A DNA stretch of 64,000 nt from Malania oleifera (lineage: Eukaryota > Streptophyta > Magnoliopsida > Santalales > Ximeniaceae): contig NC_080419.1 of NCBI RefSeq assembly GCF_029873635.1, positions 70,374,097 through 70,438,096 of the forward strand, in the 5' to 3' direction. The notes beneath the pieces are model-generated. The model was not told where the DNA came from, ran no database searches, and was given only the letters and a program-made list of their open reading frames with translations. Below are positions 46,991 to 59,641 of this stretch, piece by piece. The translations under genes and the position numbers were made by a program. Position 1 is the stretch's first letter; the number at the start of each line of letters is the position of its first letter.

Positions 46991-47887
46991 TGTGTGGGGT
47001 CTACTTGGGATAGACCAGAAGCATCTTTGTGTAATAAATTACATTAAACTATCTAGGCAGGTCTACTTGCCAGTTGGCATACACAACTAATCTAGAACAT
47101 TGGGCTAAGGGAGCGCCCATCTGAGATCATGTCCTTCCACAAATTCACTTTCGCCACATGTCAACACATTAGTGCCCATGATTCCTCCGCTGGATGCGAC
47201 ACTTCAATAAACTCTAATTGAATTAAGTAGACTGTTGATCAATTATATTTATTGTATGTTTTAAATTTTAAAATATAGATTTTGAATCTTGATATTGAGC
47301 CGGAATCAAATGTTTAGTGATATTGATATTGTTGAACATTTTAGCTTAAAAATATTACAATTCAATTTCCGGAGCAATAATTTTCTTTTTGTTCACACTT
47401 TTTCCTTCCTTTTCTCACCTTTTAAATAATGGCGTTTTGGCAATTACATATTTTAAAAAGGGTTAAAGACTTAAAGCTAGATTACAAATCTCCATCTTCT
47501 TTTTTCCAAACTCCATTTCCAAATAAAAGAAATTGAAGTCTTTAGGCTATGTTCATCTTCCAACTCTTTTTCTTAATTTTTTTTCAATTGAGACGGGATG
47601 ATCCTTTGAATCAAAAAATAATCAATAATACCAAGGTATATTGTTTCCTGCCTACTCTAGCGAACGCAAACGAAATTGCACTATCCTCTATTCAAAGAGG
47701 AGAGTCAAGTAAAGTCTCACGAAACCTTCCCTCTTTGGATTCAATTACATCTGAAAAATGACTTATAAACGTTATTATGAATGCCCCATTCCCATTGGTT
47801 GTCTACGAATTCCATTATCAAAAAGTGTATCCACGACTTCTTGTATCAACTCTCTTAACATATTACTAATTCCCTTAGTGTAGATCT

Positions 47888-47922
<35 letters not shown>

Positions 47923-49327
47923 CCAATCAAGTTACTCAGGATACCAGATAGAAGCAAACATAAGTTCCCCACACTACCACCGCCCTATAATAGAATTATT
48001 ATTTATTTTTAAAAAGAGATCCTACACTACAAATTGTTGTATAAATATGTGGTTCTCTCTCTTCCCTCTTATGAAAAAAGATCAATCGAGCTCATTGTTC
48101 TGCAACCACCTTTACTCATTGTTAGAGCAAATTTTGTCCTATCATCATCGGGGTAGTCTACTAAAGTAAACATCATGGATGAAACCACCATAAAAGATTT
48201 GAATCCAATATTTTATTACCCTAAACGTAGTGAACCCAATTTGGTTTAGTTCTCCTGTTCAATCCATTTTTATTTGAGTTATATGTTTGATGATATATCT
48301 ACTTAAATCGAACCAGAGAATGGCCTAGTTCTTGGTTCAACATATCGACCTAGCCGACCTAGTTTGGTTCGATTTTCAAAACATTGTTTCAAACCACGTA
48401 CCATTGATTAATGCAGGATATGGATAAGGCTCCAAACAAGTTGAGTAAAGCCAATTTTTGAGATGATCAAATTTATTTATTAAATTTTTAACTATCAAGT
48501 TAGATTTCAAATCAAACTAAATTAGTTCTTATCAAGAAGAGCTTCTGAGCTTCTTATAAGTGGCTTGATTCATTTGTAACCCTAGATATGAATGGTAATC
48601 AAAATCCAAGGCAACAACCAGTCCTAAGGTTTCGTAAGACCTTGAAACGATAATTAAATAGTTGTTATCTCCTGCAATTTTCAAGCCTTGTTAAGTCTAC
48701 AACTAGTTTAATTATATTTGTAGAAATAATAATGAAAATGAAAAAGCCTCCAAAAATTTTCCTTCATGGAAACTAAGAATACCAAGTGTAGTCTGACATC
48801 CTAGAGCTAAACACTAACATCCGAAGTTATCTTGATGCAGTCTTTAAATGTTTAAAATAGATACATAATTTGCTTCTTTAATTCTAATATAGGGATTCCC
48901 CTTGAATGCTATGCTCAAGTGTCCCATGTCAAATACTTTATATCGTTTGAAGGGGGTATGTGACACTAATTATGTCCCTTGCTTAATTAGTCAACCAAAA
49001 GTATATTGCGATTTCACCACATGAACAAATTAGCAACCATCGAATATAAAGTTAAACAAAAGAGATAAACAAACATGTAAGCAAACATGAGTCACACAGT
49101 AAATTAAAAAGCAAGCAAATTCATTACTTATGTCTTTGTAGGCAACATGTGTTTAGTAAGGGAAATAAGTAGGGTAAAAACATTTACAATAGCTAGTGAG
49201 TTTACAATTACTAATGAACATTTATCCTTCCCTAAAGAGCTTTTTATGTTATTCTAGCGCCGACACTTGGAAACTTTAAATAGACCGAGGAGTTATACTC
49301 TCAAATTTTTTTTACTAAGGCATTATC
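46991..49327. other. Intergenic DNA upstream of ELF3
   Basis: No convincing gene; short open frames (such as 47549-47761) lack protein features. A (TC)n microsatellite lies at 47890-47918. Repeat content is lower than elsewhere, so distal promoter elements of ELF3 may lie here. Confidence 0.4.
47890..47918. repeat. (TC)n microsatellite
   Basis: About fourteen CT dinucleotides, 1.5 kb upstream of the ELF3 start codon. Confidence 0.95.
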
Positions 49328-50203
49328 TATAACAACCCAAAATTTCATATCATTTTTTTTTTCAATATAACCTTTAAATTACCTTACTCTAATGCCCCTG
49401 TAATGACTACTGGAAAATACCTATACAGCGAAAAATACAAAACTGTATAACTATATACACAATACCAGAATTCAGTATCTTCCCAAAATATACATACACA
49501 AAAACATAACTCTTTAGTATCATCTATCTAAACTCCTTAGATCTACCCAAAAATACTTTTCTCCCAGAAACACTTACCTTACAAACAGGGCAGTGCAACC
49601 GACCTCCCTATCTCCGAACCTGATCTACTCGTATAGGTAGATCACTTGAAAAATGTTAAATGACTGGGATGAGACAACACTTTGGTTGCCCTATCAGGAT
49701 AAGTCAATTGAAACTCTATCAATCCTTAGACCGACCATACTGCAATCCCTCCAAAGGCTCGGTAACTGGCCTCTCCCTCGTCAAACTGGCCACCTCTACC
49801 TAGAATACTAGGGAGTCTGCAATCCCTCCAAGGCACTGTTGATGAAAATCTACACACTATCTGAAATATATGGTTGCACTTTGATCTGAAATAACTACGG
49901 TACCATACTCTGTTGACTGAATCTGACTAAAATAATTCATCTGGATCTAATACTATATAATACTAATATATATAATTATCTTACTATTTCATCATGATTC
50001 CAAAATAACCATAACACTATAAGACTAATCTAAAAATACTGTAATATCTTACTGAAATAACTGTAATATCTGACTAAATAAACTGGAATATCTGAGTGTT
50101 ATGGTTTTGAAATTATGGAAATCATGGTATTCTATAAATACTGTAAAACATCTGTCTAAAAAATATCAGTCTGTAAAATATGTCTATAAAATATTTGTTT
50201 GTA
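49328..50203 (-). mobile_element. Gypsy-type LTR fragment, minus orientation
   Basis: Begins TATAACAACCC, a decayed TGTAACGACC. The stretch AGGGCAGTGCAACCGACCTC to GATCTACTCG (49586-49630) matches, in reverse complement, 18370-18445 of the gypsy solo LTR. It is cut at 50203 by a copia-type solo LTR and continues at 52228. Confidence 0.7.
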
Positions 50204-52227
50204 CGTTAGTTTTGGTGTATTCCCAAGAGGGGGGTGAATTGGGTATTTAAAACTTTTGCCTCCTAGGTTCAACCAGATCAGTAGTAACTTAGGGTTTGTC
50301 TATGCAATTATAAACCCAATCATTTACAATAAAACATACGTGTGCAGTAAATAAATTATGAAAATGTAAATTGCACACACAATATGTTATCGGGGTTCTG
50401 TCAATTATGCCTACGTCCTCGCCTTGGCTCACTAGCACAAGGATTCCACTACGGCTCACTTAACGGGTGGAGCGACACCGTTTACAACTAGGTCAATTAG
50501 CGAGGCTGACCTCAACCTAACTACACTTTACCAGGATGGTGCACCTAACTTTTCTAACCAGGTCTAAGCCAATCCGAGACTATTCAACAGGGCTAGTCTC
50601 CCTCTTTAGGCCCACGCTTAGAATACAATAAATGTAATTTTTTGCGTACATGGAAATGCTTCTTACACAAGCAGATTTGTACCACTAAGCACAAGCACTA
50701 ATCAATGTACACCAATAATGTAGGAATTTATAAGTTCGGTACTCTACGTGTGCAATCAACACTCAATGTTATGTCTATAGTCAATCAAGCACAAGAGTGT
50801 ATCAACAAGCTAATCTTTGAAACTAAGCAAAGATAAAATCTCAATCTTAGTTTTGGGTTTCAAAGATTTGAACTAATAGCAATTTAGAATATCTCAAAAA
50901 GATATTTTTCTCAATATCAATGCATGAAGAGATATTCAACTCAAAGCTTGTAAAATATTTTTGCACACAAAAATATAAGCCTAATGAATCTTGTAGTCCA
51001 AATGCAAAACCCACTTAGTTGTAGGAATTTTTCCCAACCAAAGATTTATTGACAAAATCAAGGGGGAAAATTCTTTGCTCTACCCTCCAATTAAAATCAC
51101 AACCACAAATGCAAGTGAGGGTATCTAGCAATTTAGAATGATGAATAAAACACTCACAACGTAAGATTTCTCAAAGGAATGAAGGTATTTGAGTGTTATG
51201 GACTTAGTATGAGAGAATAAGTTTTGGAAATTTTTAGAGGATTTCTCACTAATCCCTTTGCTAATTCTCTGCTAATCCTTGCAAATGAACTTGTATATAT
51301 AAGCATTGGCAAAATTATAACCATTGGGGACATATAGGGCATTCTTAAATTTGTCTTAAAATGGTTTAGCAAAAATAATCCTATTTAACCGTCTTAACCG
51401 TGGTAAAAATATAAAACAACCCAAGAGTTTCGAGTGGCCGACCTACGGTTTGGTCGCTCGAACAGACTTAATGAAAAAAGCGGTTTTTCAAAGTTCAGGT
51501 GCCCGAGTCAAGGTTCGATTGGCTGAACATATGCGATTTCCACACTATCCGCAATTCGGGTGCTTGGTCTGAAGTTTGGTTAATCAAACTCATGTGTCCG
51601 GTCGCCCGAGGATGATTTGAACGCTGAGGTTTGGGCTTCCGAGTTGGTGGGAAGAGTTAAAAACAAGGTTCGATCACCCGTGGACGGTATGTTCAAAATA
51701 GTTCGATCTCTCGAAACCCAAGTCAACAAGTTGACTCGTCAAGGGTTCGGTCGCCTGAGGTGTTTTGAACACCTGGGGTTCGGTCGCCCGAAGCCTCATA
51801 ATTTTTACCTATAAGTCCATTTTCACTTCAATTAATTCCCCTGATATTATAGGTGCTATTTGGGATTGTCTTACGTGCATGTGCAAGGACCTAAGGTTAT
51901 TTTAAGGTCTTTTGAGGACACCAAAAAAACTTGGCGTCAGTCGACCGATGGGTGATCCCTAAGGTCTGTCTATGACCTTGAGCTTATAAGTTTTTACATA
52001 CATGATGCACATCAATTATTACAAACTAATCATACTTTACTATTATAGACCCAAATTAAACATAATATGAAATACAACATAAAATAAATCTTCTGGATCT
52101 TTAGTTTTCAAGTCTTCACGTACCATCAAATGATCTTGCTAGTATAAGCTTGCACACAAACTTGACAGACATTAAATACCAGAATATTTTTCATAATCAA
52201 AATAGGATATGACCCATAGGGTCAACA
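50204..52227 (-). mobile_element. Solo LTR, long copia type, minus orientation
   Basis: Starts CGTTAGTTTTGG (TGTTAG with one change), followed by CCCAAGAGGGGGGTGAATTG, and ends GACCCATAGGGTCAACA. Length is 2024 bp. The flanks TTGTA and CTGTG agree in only three of five bases, so the duplication is decayed or absent. U3 (51420-51800) holds an array of TTCGGTCGCCCGAA-like motifs. The R/U5 module is at 50391-50442. It interrupts a gypsy LTR fragment. Confidence 0.82.
50391..50442 (-). promoter_or_regulatory. Two-stem module in R/U5 of LTR
   Basis: Plus-strand CCTTGGCT (50422-50429) pairs with AGCACAAGG (50434-50442), eight pairs with one bulged A. CGGGG (50391-50395) closes the second stem with CCTCG (50417-50421), one mismatch. 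Confidence 0.5.
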
Positions 52228-52325
52228 CTGTGTATACACTGTAATTCATAATTCTGTAAAATTTGGTAAAACATATTTCTATGCATAAATACTATAAAAC
52301 ATGATATTCTACAAATTATATAAGA
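52228..52325 (-). mobile_element. Gypsy-type LTR fragment, continued
   Basis: CTGTAA and TAAAACAT-type AT-rich sequence continues the style of 50100-50200. The end is arbitrary, where the gag relic begins. Confidence 0.4.
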
Positions 52326-53375
52326 TGAGGCAAGTGAAGTTAGAGACCCCCACATATGATGGACAAATGGATCCTAAAATCTTCCAAGACAAGCCAAGCT
52401 CCATTGGTTGAATGTCGAGAGGTAAAAGGTGAGATTAGATCATAGGCCCATTGAGCATTGCGACCTAATGAAGGATAGGTTAAGGGAGAAGTATGTACCC
52501 CTTAGCTATAGAGAGCGCCTTATGGATCAGCTCAATAGTTTGCGTCAGGGTAGCATGATCATTTCAGAATACATGAGTCAATTCGATGAGTTGTTTATAA
52601 GATGTGGTGTCTATGAGACTGTTAGTCAGCAAATCTCCAGATTTGAATAGGATTAAAGCCTGAACTGAGGAAAGAACTGTTTCCCCATCACATGGAGTCC
52701 TTTGAACAGGTCTATAATTTAGCTCATGACTTTGAGCAAATGAATAAATGGCCCATGGGAAAACGGTTTGGTGCCTTTTCAAATGAGACATACTCTTGAA
52801 AGGTACAAAGTTATGATAAGTCCCGACTAGTGCAATCAGGTCAAGTCACCTCCTAAGGGAGCAATCTCACAGTCCAGCAGCTTATGGACAAAGGGAAAAC
52901 ACCCATGACTAGATCCTCTTGCTAGAGTTATGGCAATGCAGTTTGTTTCAGGTGCCATAAACAAGGACACTTTGCCAAACAATGTCCCACTAGGAACTTG
53001 GCACTTGATAGGGAAGATGGTGAGGACGAGCTTGAGGAGGATCAAGTATATGTTCCTGAAGTTGTACCTAATGAGGATGGGTTGTCAAGTGAGCCATATG
53101 AGAGTGCCTAGTTGAGTGTGATGAGACGCATTATGATCATTCCCAAGGATCAGGAGGACTGGCGTCGCACTTCTATTTTCGATACTTATATCAAGTGTGG
53201 GAGTAAAAGTTACAAGATGATCATAGATGGTGGTAGTTGTACCAATGTTGTGTCTAAATCCGCAGCTGATAAGTTGAGATTGAAAGTTGAGCCATACCCA
53301 CAACCATATAAGATAGCTTGGGTTGATGCCACTACCATGCCCGTGAGCTATAGAAGTCTAGTCCCCATTAAGATT
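52326..53375 (+). pseudogene. Ty3/gypsy gag-protease relic
   Basis: The relic starts with a Gag N-terminus like PTYDGQMDPKIF (52351-52386). Then comes Retrotrans_gag: MKDRLREKYVPLSYRERLMD, LNSLRQGSMIISEYMSQFDE. After a frame change, LRKELFPHHMESFEQVYNL follows. A decayed CCHC knuckle precedes the retropepsin-like protease: IKCGSKSYKMIIDGGSCTNV with the DG-G/S-type active site (IDGGSCTNVVS), then KVEPYPQPYKIAWVD. Similarity stops at 53375, where a copia-type LTR starts. The parts lie in three frames with stops, so there is no product. Confidence 0.85.
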
Positions 53376-53429
53376 TGTTGACTTTTTGAGTCCAATTCTT
53401 GTTTTGATGCTGACAAAGCACTTGAATCT

Positions 53430-54050
53430 AATATGAGTGCCTAATGCTCGCAGGAATCCTAACCTAGTGCCTGCGGCACTCGCACAAAACCCTATATTCC
53501 AAAATTTCTAATTTTTTCAGTTCGACCCCAGAATGCATAACAACCGAACATTACTGAGTCCTATTGACTCAAATAACTCATTAAACTTAAAAATATCTCC
53601 TTTACCCTAGTTTTGGAGTGGTGCTCGGGATCCTCAAAACATAATTTTGCTCCGGCCAAATTGATGAGGATCGCCACTAGGTGTTAGATACGAAGTCTGA
53701 TCGTCGATGGGGTGAGTTTAAAGTGAGAGAATGAGGAGAGAGAGAGTTTGCAGCTAAGAGAGGAGAAAGAGAGCCTTTGGAATTTAACAAGAAAAATTTA
53801 ACATGCAACCTTATATAGATTTCTGTTCTAGAGCAAAACTGTTGACGGTTTTCTTGGGCTCTTAGAAAACCGTCGACAATTTGGTCTTTAACCAAACCAT
53901 TTTACCTTTAATCCGGCTGTGGTAACTACAAAACAGTCAACGGTTTTTCTGCTCCCCCACCAAATTGTCGACGGTTTGGTCCATACCAAACCAAAAATCT
54001 CATTTTTCTTTATTTCATTATTCTTATTATTTTCCAAGTCACTACACTTA
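53430..54050 (-). mobile_element. Antisense LTR-like block inside the mosaic LTR
   Basis: On the minus strand the order is: a motif array (ACCGTCGACAAT, ATTGTCGACGGT and variants, 53830-53990), then a TATATAAGG box (53808-53816), then a CT-rich leader at 53690-53770. This is LTR or promoter architecture. The motifs resemble those of the LTR at 34326-34829. Ends are approximate, with no target duplication found. Confidence 0.5.
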
Positions 54051-55106
54051 TAATTACAAGGACAAGACTTATGAGGTCAAACAGGACATGAACTTCACAT
54101 TCTTAAGTGCCCCGGTCGACCGACCACCAGATACATTATTCTTAAGTGCCTCGATCGACCGACCACCAGATACTATAAATGTCTCGGTCGACCGAACCAG
54201 CACGTAGTCAAAAAGTTGACTATGTCTCGAGTGACCATTCCATTTAATGCACACCATCCTCAAGCGCTTGAATCATAAAACCCCTTACACACATGCCTCA
54301 GCCAACCAAACTCTTAGCTTTAAAACAACTTAGCCAACCGAACTTCAAGGTTTGGCAAACTAAACCACTCACCAGGTGTCCAAAAGCATGAACATTTGAA
54401 AAATTGTCTTGGCTCAGTCGACCGACTATTGGCCACGATCGACCGAACTGGAAAATCAGTTGAGAATTGTTGTGAGTGTTCGGGCGACCGATCATAAACG
54501 TTGGGCGACCGAACCTCTCGGGATGGCCAAATTTTTACTGCAGTTAAATAGGGTTAATTTTTATTAAACATCATTAAACAATTCCCAAAATGCCTTCTAT
54601 GTCCCCAACGGTTATATTTTTCTAAAAGTCTATTTATACCCTTTCATTTGGAGAAATTAGTAATTAATTAACACTTCAATTAACCAAAAAAAAAAAAAAC
54701 TTTGAAATTTCTTGAGCTATTTTTATTCTCTCTTCCATTCAAGCTTACAAATTCCCACTCTTACACATTCCTCTTGCAAAAATTACTTTTGTAAGAGTAT
54801 CTTGAGATCATTCATACTATTGGTATAAGCTTATACTCTCATTTCATATTCCTTTATTGATATTGATTTTCATTGAGAGTAAGCTTGAGTTTTCCCTTGT
54901 GATTTTATTCATAAGTTTTTTTTTTTGGAAAACTCTCTAGGGCTTGTGCATCTTTGCATTATTATTGCAAAGATTCAAGAGCTTGTATTGTGAATTGAAA
55001 AATAATTTTTATACAAGCTAGAGAGTCAAATATCTCTTATACTTAATACTTGAAAAATTATTTTTGAAATATTTGATTGTGTTCTTTAAATCTTTGAAAC
55101 CATATT

Positions 55107-55115
<9 letters not shown>

Positions 55116-55168
<53 letters not shown>
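55116..55168. repeat. (TA)n microsatellite
   Basis: About 26 TA dinucleotides inside the LTR leader region. Confidence 0.95.
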
Positions 55169-55171
<3 letters not shown>

Positions 55172-55517
55172 TCAAAGAATCTTTCATTACACACTCTCAC
55201 ATATTACTTGCTATTAACATTATCTTGAGAGTTGTTATATTATACTTTATTGAACTTATAATTCCTATCATATTGAAGTGCATTGATTATATTGATACAA
55301 ATTTGCTTATTGAAGAAGCAATATTGTACATGAAAATTTATATTGTTTATCTGTTGTATTCCAAGCGTGGCCTGAGGAGGTGTTGATCTAACCCGTAAGG
55401 ATTTGTTGTAAAGGTTGTCGTTAGCCCTATTAATCTAACCTTGGGTTTCCCTTACCCAGTAAGGAAAGGGTGTTGTATTCGGTGTCGCTCCACCCGCAAG
55501 TGAGTTTTAGTGGAATT

Positions 55518-55568
55518 CTCGGATTTTCGAGCTAGAGGCGGGGACGTAGGCACATTTGCCGAATCTCG
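55518..55568 (+). promoter_or_regulatory. Two-stem module in R/U5 of LTR
   Basis: Stem 1: CTCG (55518-55521) with CGAG (55528-55531). Stem 2: CGGGG (55539-55543) with TCTCG (55564-55568), two wobble pairs. Inner GGC/GCC stem around ACATTT. Confidence 0.45.
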
Positions 55569-55775
55569 ATAACACATTCGCTGTTATCTTTACTTAATCT
55601 GCTCTACTATATTGTGCTTGATTGTTTAAATTTATATGGAGCAAATTAATTGCAGTTGCATCTAGATTAATTTGACTCTAGGTTTGTGAAATACTGCTAT
55701 TGTTTAATTGATTCAGGAAGAAAATTTTTAAATATCCAATTCACCCTCCATTTTGGGATTATACCAAAGTCAACA

Positions 55776-56553
55776 GTATGAAATAAAGAGAGGAGCTATC
55801 TCCTATTTTCTAGCATTGTAGCCCACATGCGGTCTTAAATGAATCAAAAAAATAGTAATGATGTCCATCAATTCATTAAAAAAAAGTTATAATGAAAACT
55901 ACGACCTAAAATATATCAAGAGTACTATCTTAGTAGCACAATCTATTTCCTTTCCAAAAATGATTTTCCATGCCTATTAAATGATAATTCATATATAAAA
56001 ATAATATATGTGCACTTAAAAATGCAACACATGAATAATATTATTAATATTTTTTGAAAAAAAAATTAAGCTTAAACTACACAACAAAAGATAATTCATC
56101 TCTCTTTTTACATTCTTTTCGACCCTTCCTAAAATTCAAACGCATAAACTTTATTTTGAAATTTTCAAAATTTAAAATCTTATAATATTTTTTTCAAAAA
56201 TAAAATTGAGGTTATATTATAAGATTTTAAAATCAATAAAAAAACTTTAATAAAATCATATATATATATATAAAGTATGCAGATTTGAAAAATCTGTATA
56301 TGGCCTAGTTGATGGCAATGGATTACCAAACAGAACATCAATTGTGGGTGGTTGTTTTGTCACTTAAAAAAGATCTGAAAAAGCAACGCATACTTTTAAA
56401 TATATATATATATACATTAGCTGTATGCTTTTGATTTTGATTAACAAAGTGCCTCTGGTGAGTATCACATTCAACAAAGTGTGAAATCTTTCTCTCATGA
56501 CTAACTGGCTCCATGATTTCTCAAAAAATAATTTAAATTTAAATTAAAACATA

Positions 56554-56602
<49 letters not shown>

Positions 56603-58771
56603 CAACTAGCTATAATATTTTATATTATTATTTTTAAGTGGTAGAGTGGATATTAGGAATGTTTTGTGTTGGATGGTGAGAGTTCTTTGTGAGTTAGCGG
56701 GGATTGTGGATGGTAATGGAGATGTGTTTCGGGAGTCGAATTGGTCGAATGTACAACTGATCCACGGAAGCTGTGTTCACATTCCGAACTTTACCTGATC
56801 AGCTAAACCTAGGAGGATGATGTTGATTCGTAGGTTTAGTGCCGCATCAGGAGGTTTGAAAGATTTGTTGGTGGTTGGAGTTCTTATGTAATAAAAAAAA
56901 AGGGCAAAATATCAAGAGTTTTGCAGTTGGAACATCAAATTTATATTTGAATTTGTAAAAATTAAGACTAAACGTAATAACAATTTGTATAGACTTTTTT
57001 CAAAATTCATACAAATCAAAACTTAAATCCAAAAATTCATGCTCCCAAATAATATCTTAATATTTTTAATATATTTGGACGTGTACAATAGGTAGCAAAT
57101 ATAAATACTAAACATATTCAATGAATATTGATAACTATTTATTTATTAGTTTTAAATTTTTATTCATTAAATATAGGCATAATTTATAATTAATATAACG
57201 ATTCCAATAGAATTAGTAAAATATGTTCAACATTATAAATTAATAACTAATATGAATTTATACTAATATATTAAAGGAGAGCCTTTTGCTTTCAAATCTC
57301 AATCTTAATTTTCGTAGATTTTTGAAAATTTTTAATTTTTAACTAATCTCTCATTGGTTGAAAATTTAGAATTCTCAATCTGATTGGTTGTGTATTTTTA
57401 AAATGTGTTAAAAATAATAATTAAAAGTCAACTTCTCTACTATTTATTCAGCACTCATTATCTAACTTTTACAACCTCCTCAAACACTCTCATTACCTCT
57501 TCCAATTCAATTACATCAATTCTGCCTAACTTCTAACCTTTTCACCTTCTCCCAGTAATACCCCAACCTCTACAGTCTCAATTCCATCGCCATCTCTTTT
57601 CTCTTCCCAATTTGTTTAGTATAATATCAGTGTAGTGTGTGCGAGCAATTTTCTTATTTATGTTTTTTTTTTTTTGATTTCATAAAAACTCTAGCCACCA
57701 ATAAGCCTTTCGAACTTTCTGGTGCGGCACCAAATCTAATTGCTGGTTAATAGTTTTACAAGAAATTTTTCAAAATCTCACAAGAATGCTTTGCGATATA
57801 TATGGTTATGGGTTTTTTTTTTTTTTTTTACACTAGAACAATAGATTATCTTATTCTATTCAGTTGAGATGCGGATATTGTATTTGGTTTGTGTTTATAA
57901 AAAAAATTGGAATTGCTTTTATTGAAGTAATTTTTGTAACTTATAGTATTGTAAAATTTGATGTATGCATTAGGATAATTTTTAAATTATTATTTTTCTT
58001 TTGAGATTTTGACACATGATCATAAAGGTGTATTTGTTGGCAAGAAAGAAAAAAAGGCGTAAAATTGCAATGTATAATTCATATCATGAAAAAATAAATT
58101 GAAATTCTTACAAAGAGTTCGTGTCGTAACATATTATTTATGTCTTAATTACTGTAAGTTCATCTAAATAATAATTGGTTCATTTTTGAGTTATGCTTAG
58201 ATTTTTGTTTTTTGTAGGCTATATTTGTTGGACTAAATGTAGTAAGGGAAATCTATTTGGCCCATTTCTTTGGTATAAATCTTATTCATTCTATTTTCCA
58301 TTTGTGAACTAAAGTTCATTAGTTTCTTATCTACTGTTTAATTTTTCTTTCTGAAAGTTAAATTATTTTTAAAGACTTTTGATTTGATAGTGTATTACTT
58401 TTTGGAAATTAATAATTAGTATTACTACATATTTTTAAGATGTTATTGTAAGTATAAATAATTTTTAATTATATATATATATATATATATATTAAAATGT
58501 ATCATCGCAAGCATTGTGATCAATAGTTTTGGTTCATTTTTTATTTTTTTTGGATTATTCATTGTTCTTTCATCAATATATTTAGTTGTTAAATAATTTA
58601 ATTTAATTTTATTATATTTTAGATAAATAAAATTATAAATTCATAAGGTGTTTTTGAAATAAATCCATTTTATTTATGACCCATGCTGGTTTAAAGGAAA
58701 AAAATTGTGAATAGACTTATGCTTCCACTAATTAATAAAATAAAAAATATAAAAAAAGATGGTAAAAATAA

Positions 58772-58803
<32 letters not shown>

Positions 58804-59641
58804 TTACGAAAAAAAAAATTTAATTCAATTACAATTAATAATTTTAGAAAATTTTAATTTATTTATCATTGGTTGATACAAAAGTTGAATAACAAAATTA
58901 TGTTATAATTTTAAACTATTAATAATTTTATTTATGAACTAAAAAAATTATTAAAAAACTTATGCTCCCATTAATTACTAGAATAAAGTTATATTAGTAG
59001 TCATAAATTTTTTAATTCAATTATGATGAATAGTTATAGGAATTGGTACGAAAGTTAAATTATAAAATTATGCATTAATTTTAAAATATTAATAATTTTA
59101 TTTATGGATTACTTTCACAATATTAATCAACTTATTAATTTAAAATTTATTGGTAGATTTCAAATTTTAAAATCACATTTTGAATAAAAAATTTAGTAGT
59201 TGGCCATTCAACTAATTACCTCCCTCCGCCGTCAAATTATTATAACAACAAACACATCAATTAAAAGTTTAATCTACATATCTACTTTGCAAGTTCATCT
59301 TATGATTAATTAAGTTGTAAAATTTATATGGATTTAAATAATTATGATTTAACTATAGAAAATTATACTAATTTGTTACGAAAATTTAATTATAAATTTA
59401 TCATACAAATTCAAAAAATAAATAAGTTGATGAGACTGTTTTGAATAAATCCATTTAATTTAAGGAGCCAAGGTGGCTTCGAGATAATAATTATGAAAAA
59501 AAAAATTATGCTTCTATTAACTAATAGAAATATATATATATATAAAATAAGGACAATAGGGATCAATTTATATTATCAGGTACAAATATTTAAAATTCAA
59601 TTATGAATAACAGTTATAGAAAATTTTAATTTAATTATCAT
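55776..59641. other. AT-rich intergenic tract with microsatellites and degenerate repeats
   Basis: No gene was recognised. (TA)n runs occur at about 56258-56272, 56400-56415, 56558-56597, 58470-58491 and 58772-58797, and poly-T runs near 57662 and 57815. A stretch richer in GC lies at 56640-56890. Degenerate repeated blocks fill about 58700-59641. The segment 57260-57400 (AGGAGAGCCTTTTGC, CATTGGTTG) has a faint resemblance to Helitron ends. Confidence 0.4.
58700..59641. repeat. Degenerate AT-rich repeated blocks
   Basis: A block CTTATGCTxCCxATTAATTAxTAGAA occurs near 58718, 58958 and 59497. A second block, AATTCAATTA then AATTTAATTATCATTGG, occurs near 58822, 59015 and 59593. The order is kept but the spacing varies, so this is an old, diverged repeat. 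Confidence 0.5.

Larger units (their letters stand above)
53376..55775 (+). mobile_element. Mosaic copia-type LTR with an inner insertion
   Basis: Its start, TGTTGACTTTTTGAGTCC then GATGCTGACAAAGCAC, resembles the start of the 6142-8107 family. Its end, GGGATTATACCAAAGTCAACA, and its R/U5 (GTTGTATTCCAAGCGTGGCC at 55353) resemble the 30083-32169 family. The flanks AGATT and GTATG do not match. The U3 array of GTCGACCGA motifs lies at 54108-54520, a TATTTATA box near 54641, the module at 55518-55568, and a long (TA)n at 55116-55168. An antisense block (53430-54050) interrupts it. Confidence 0.7.
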
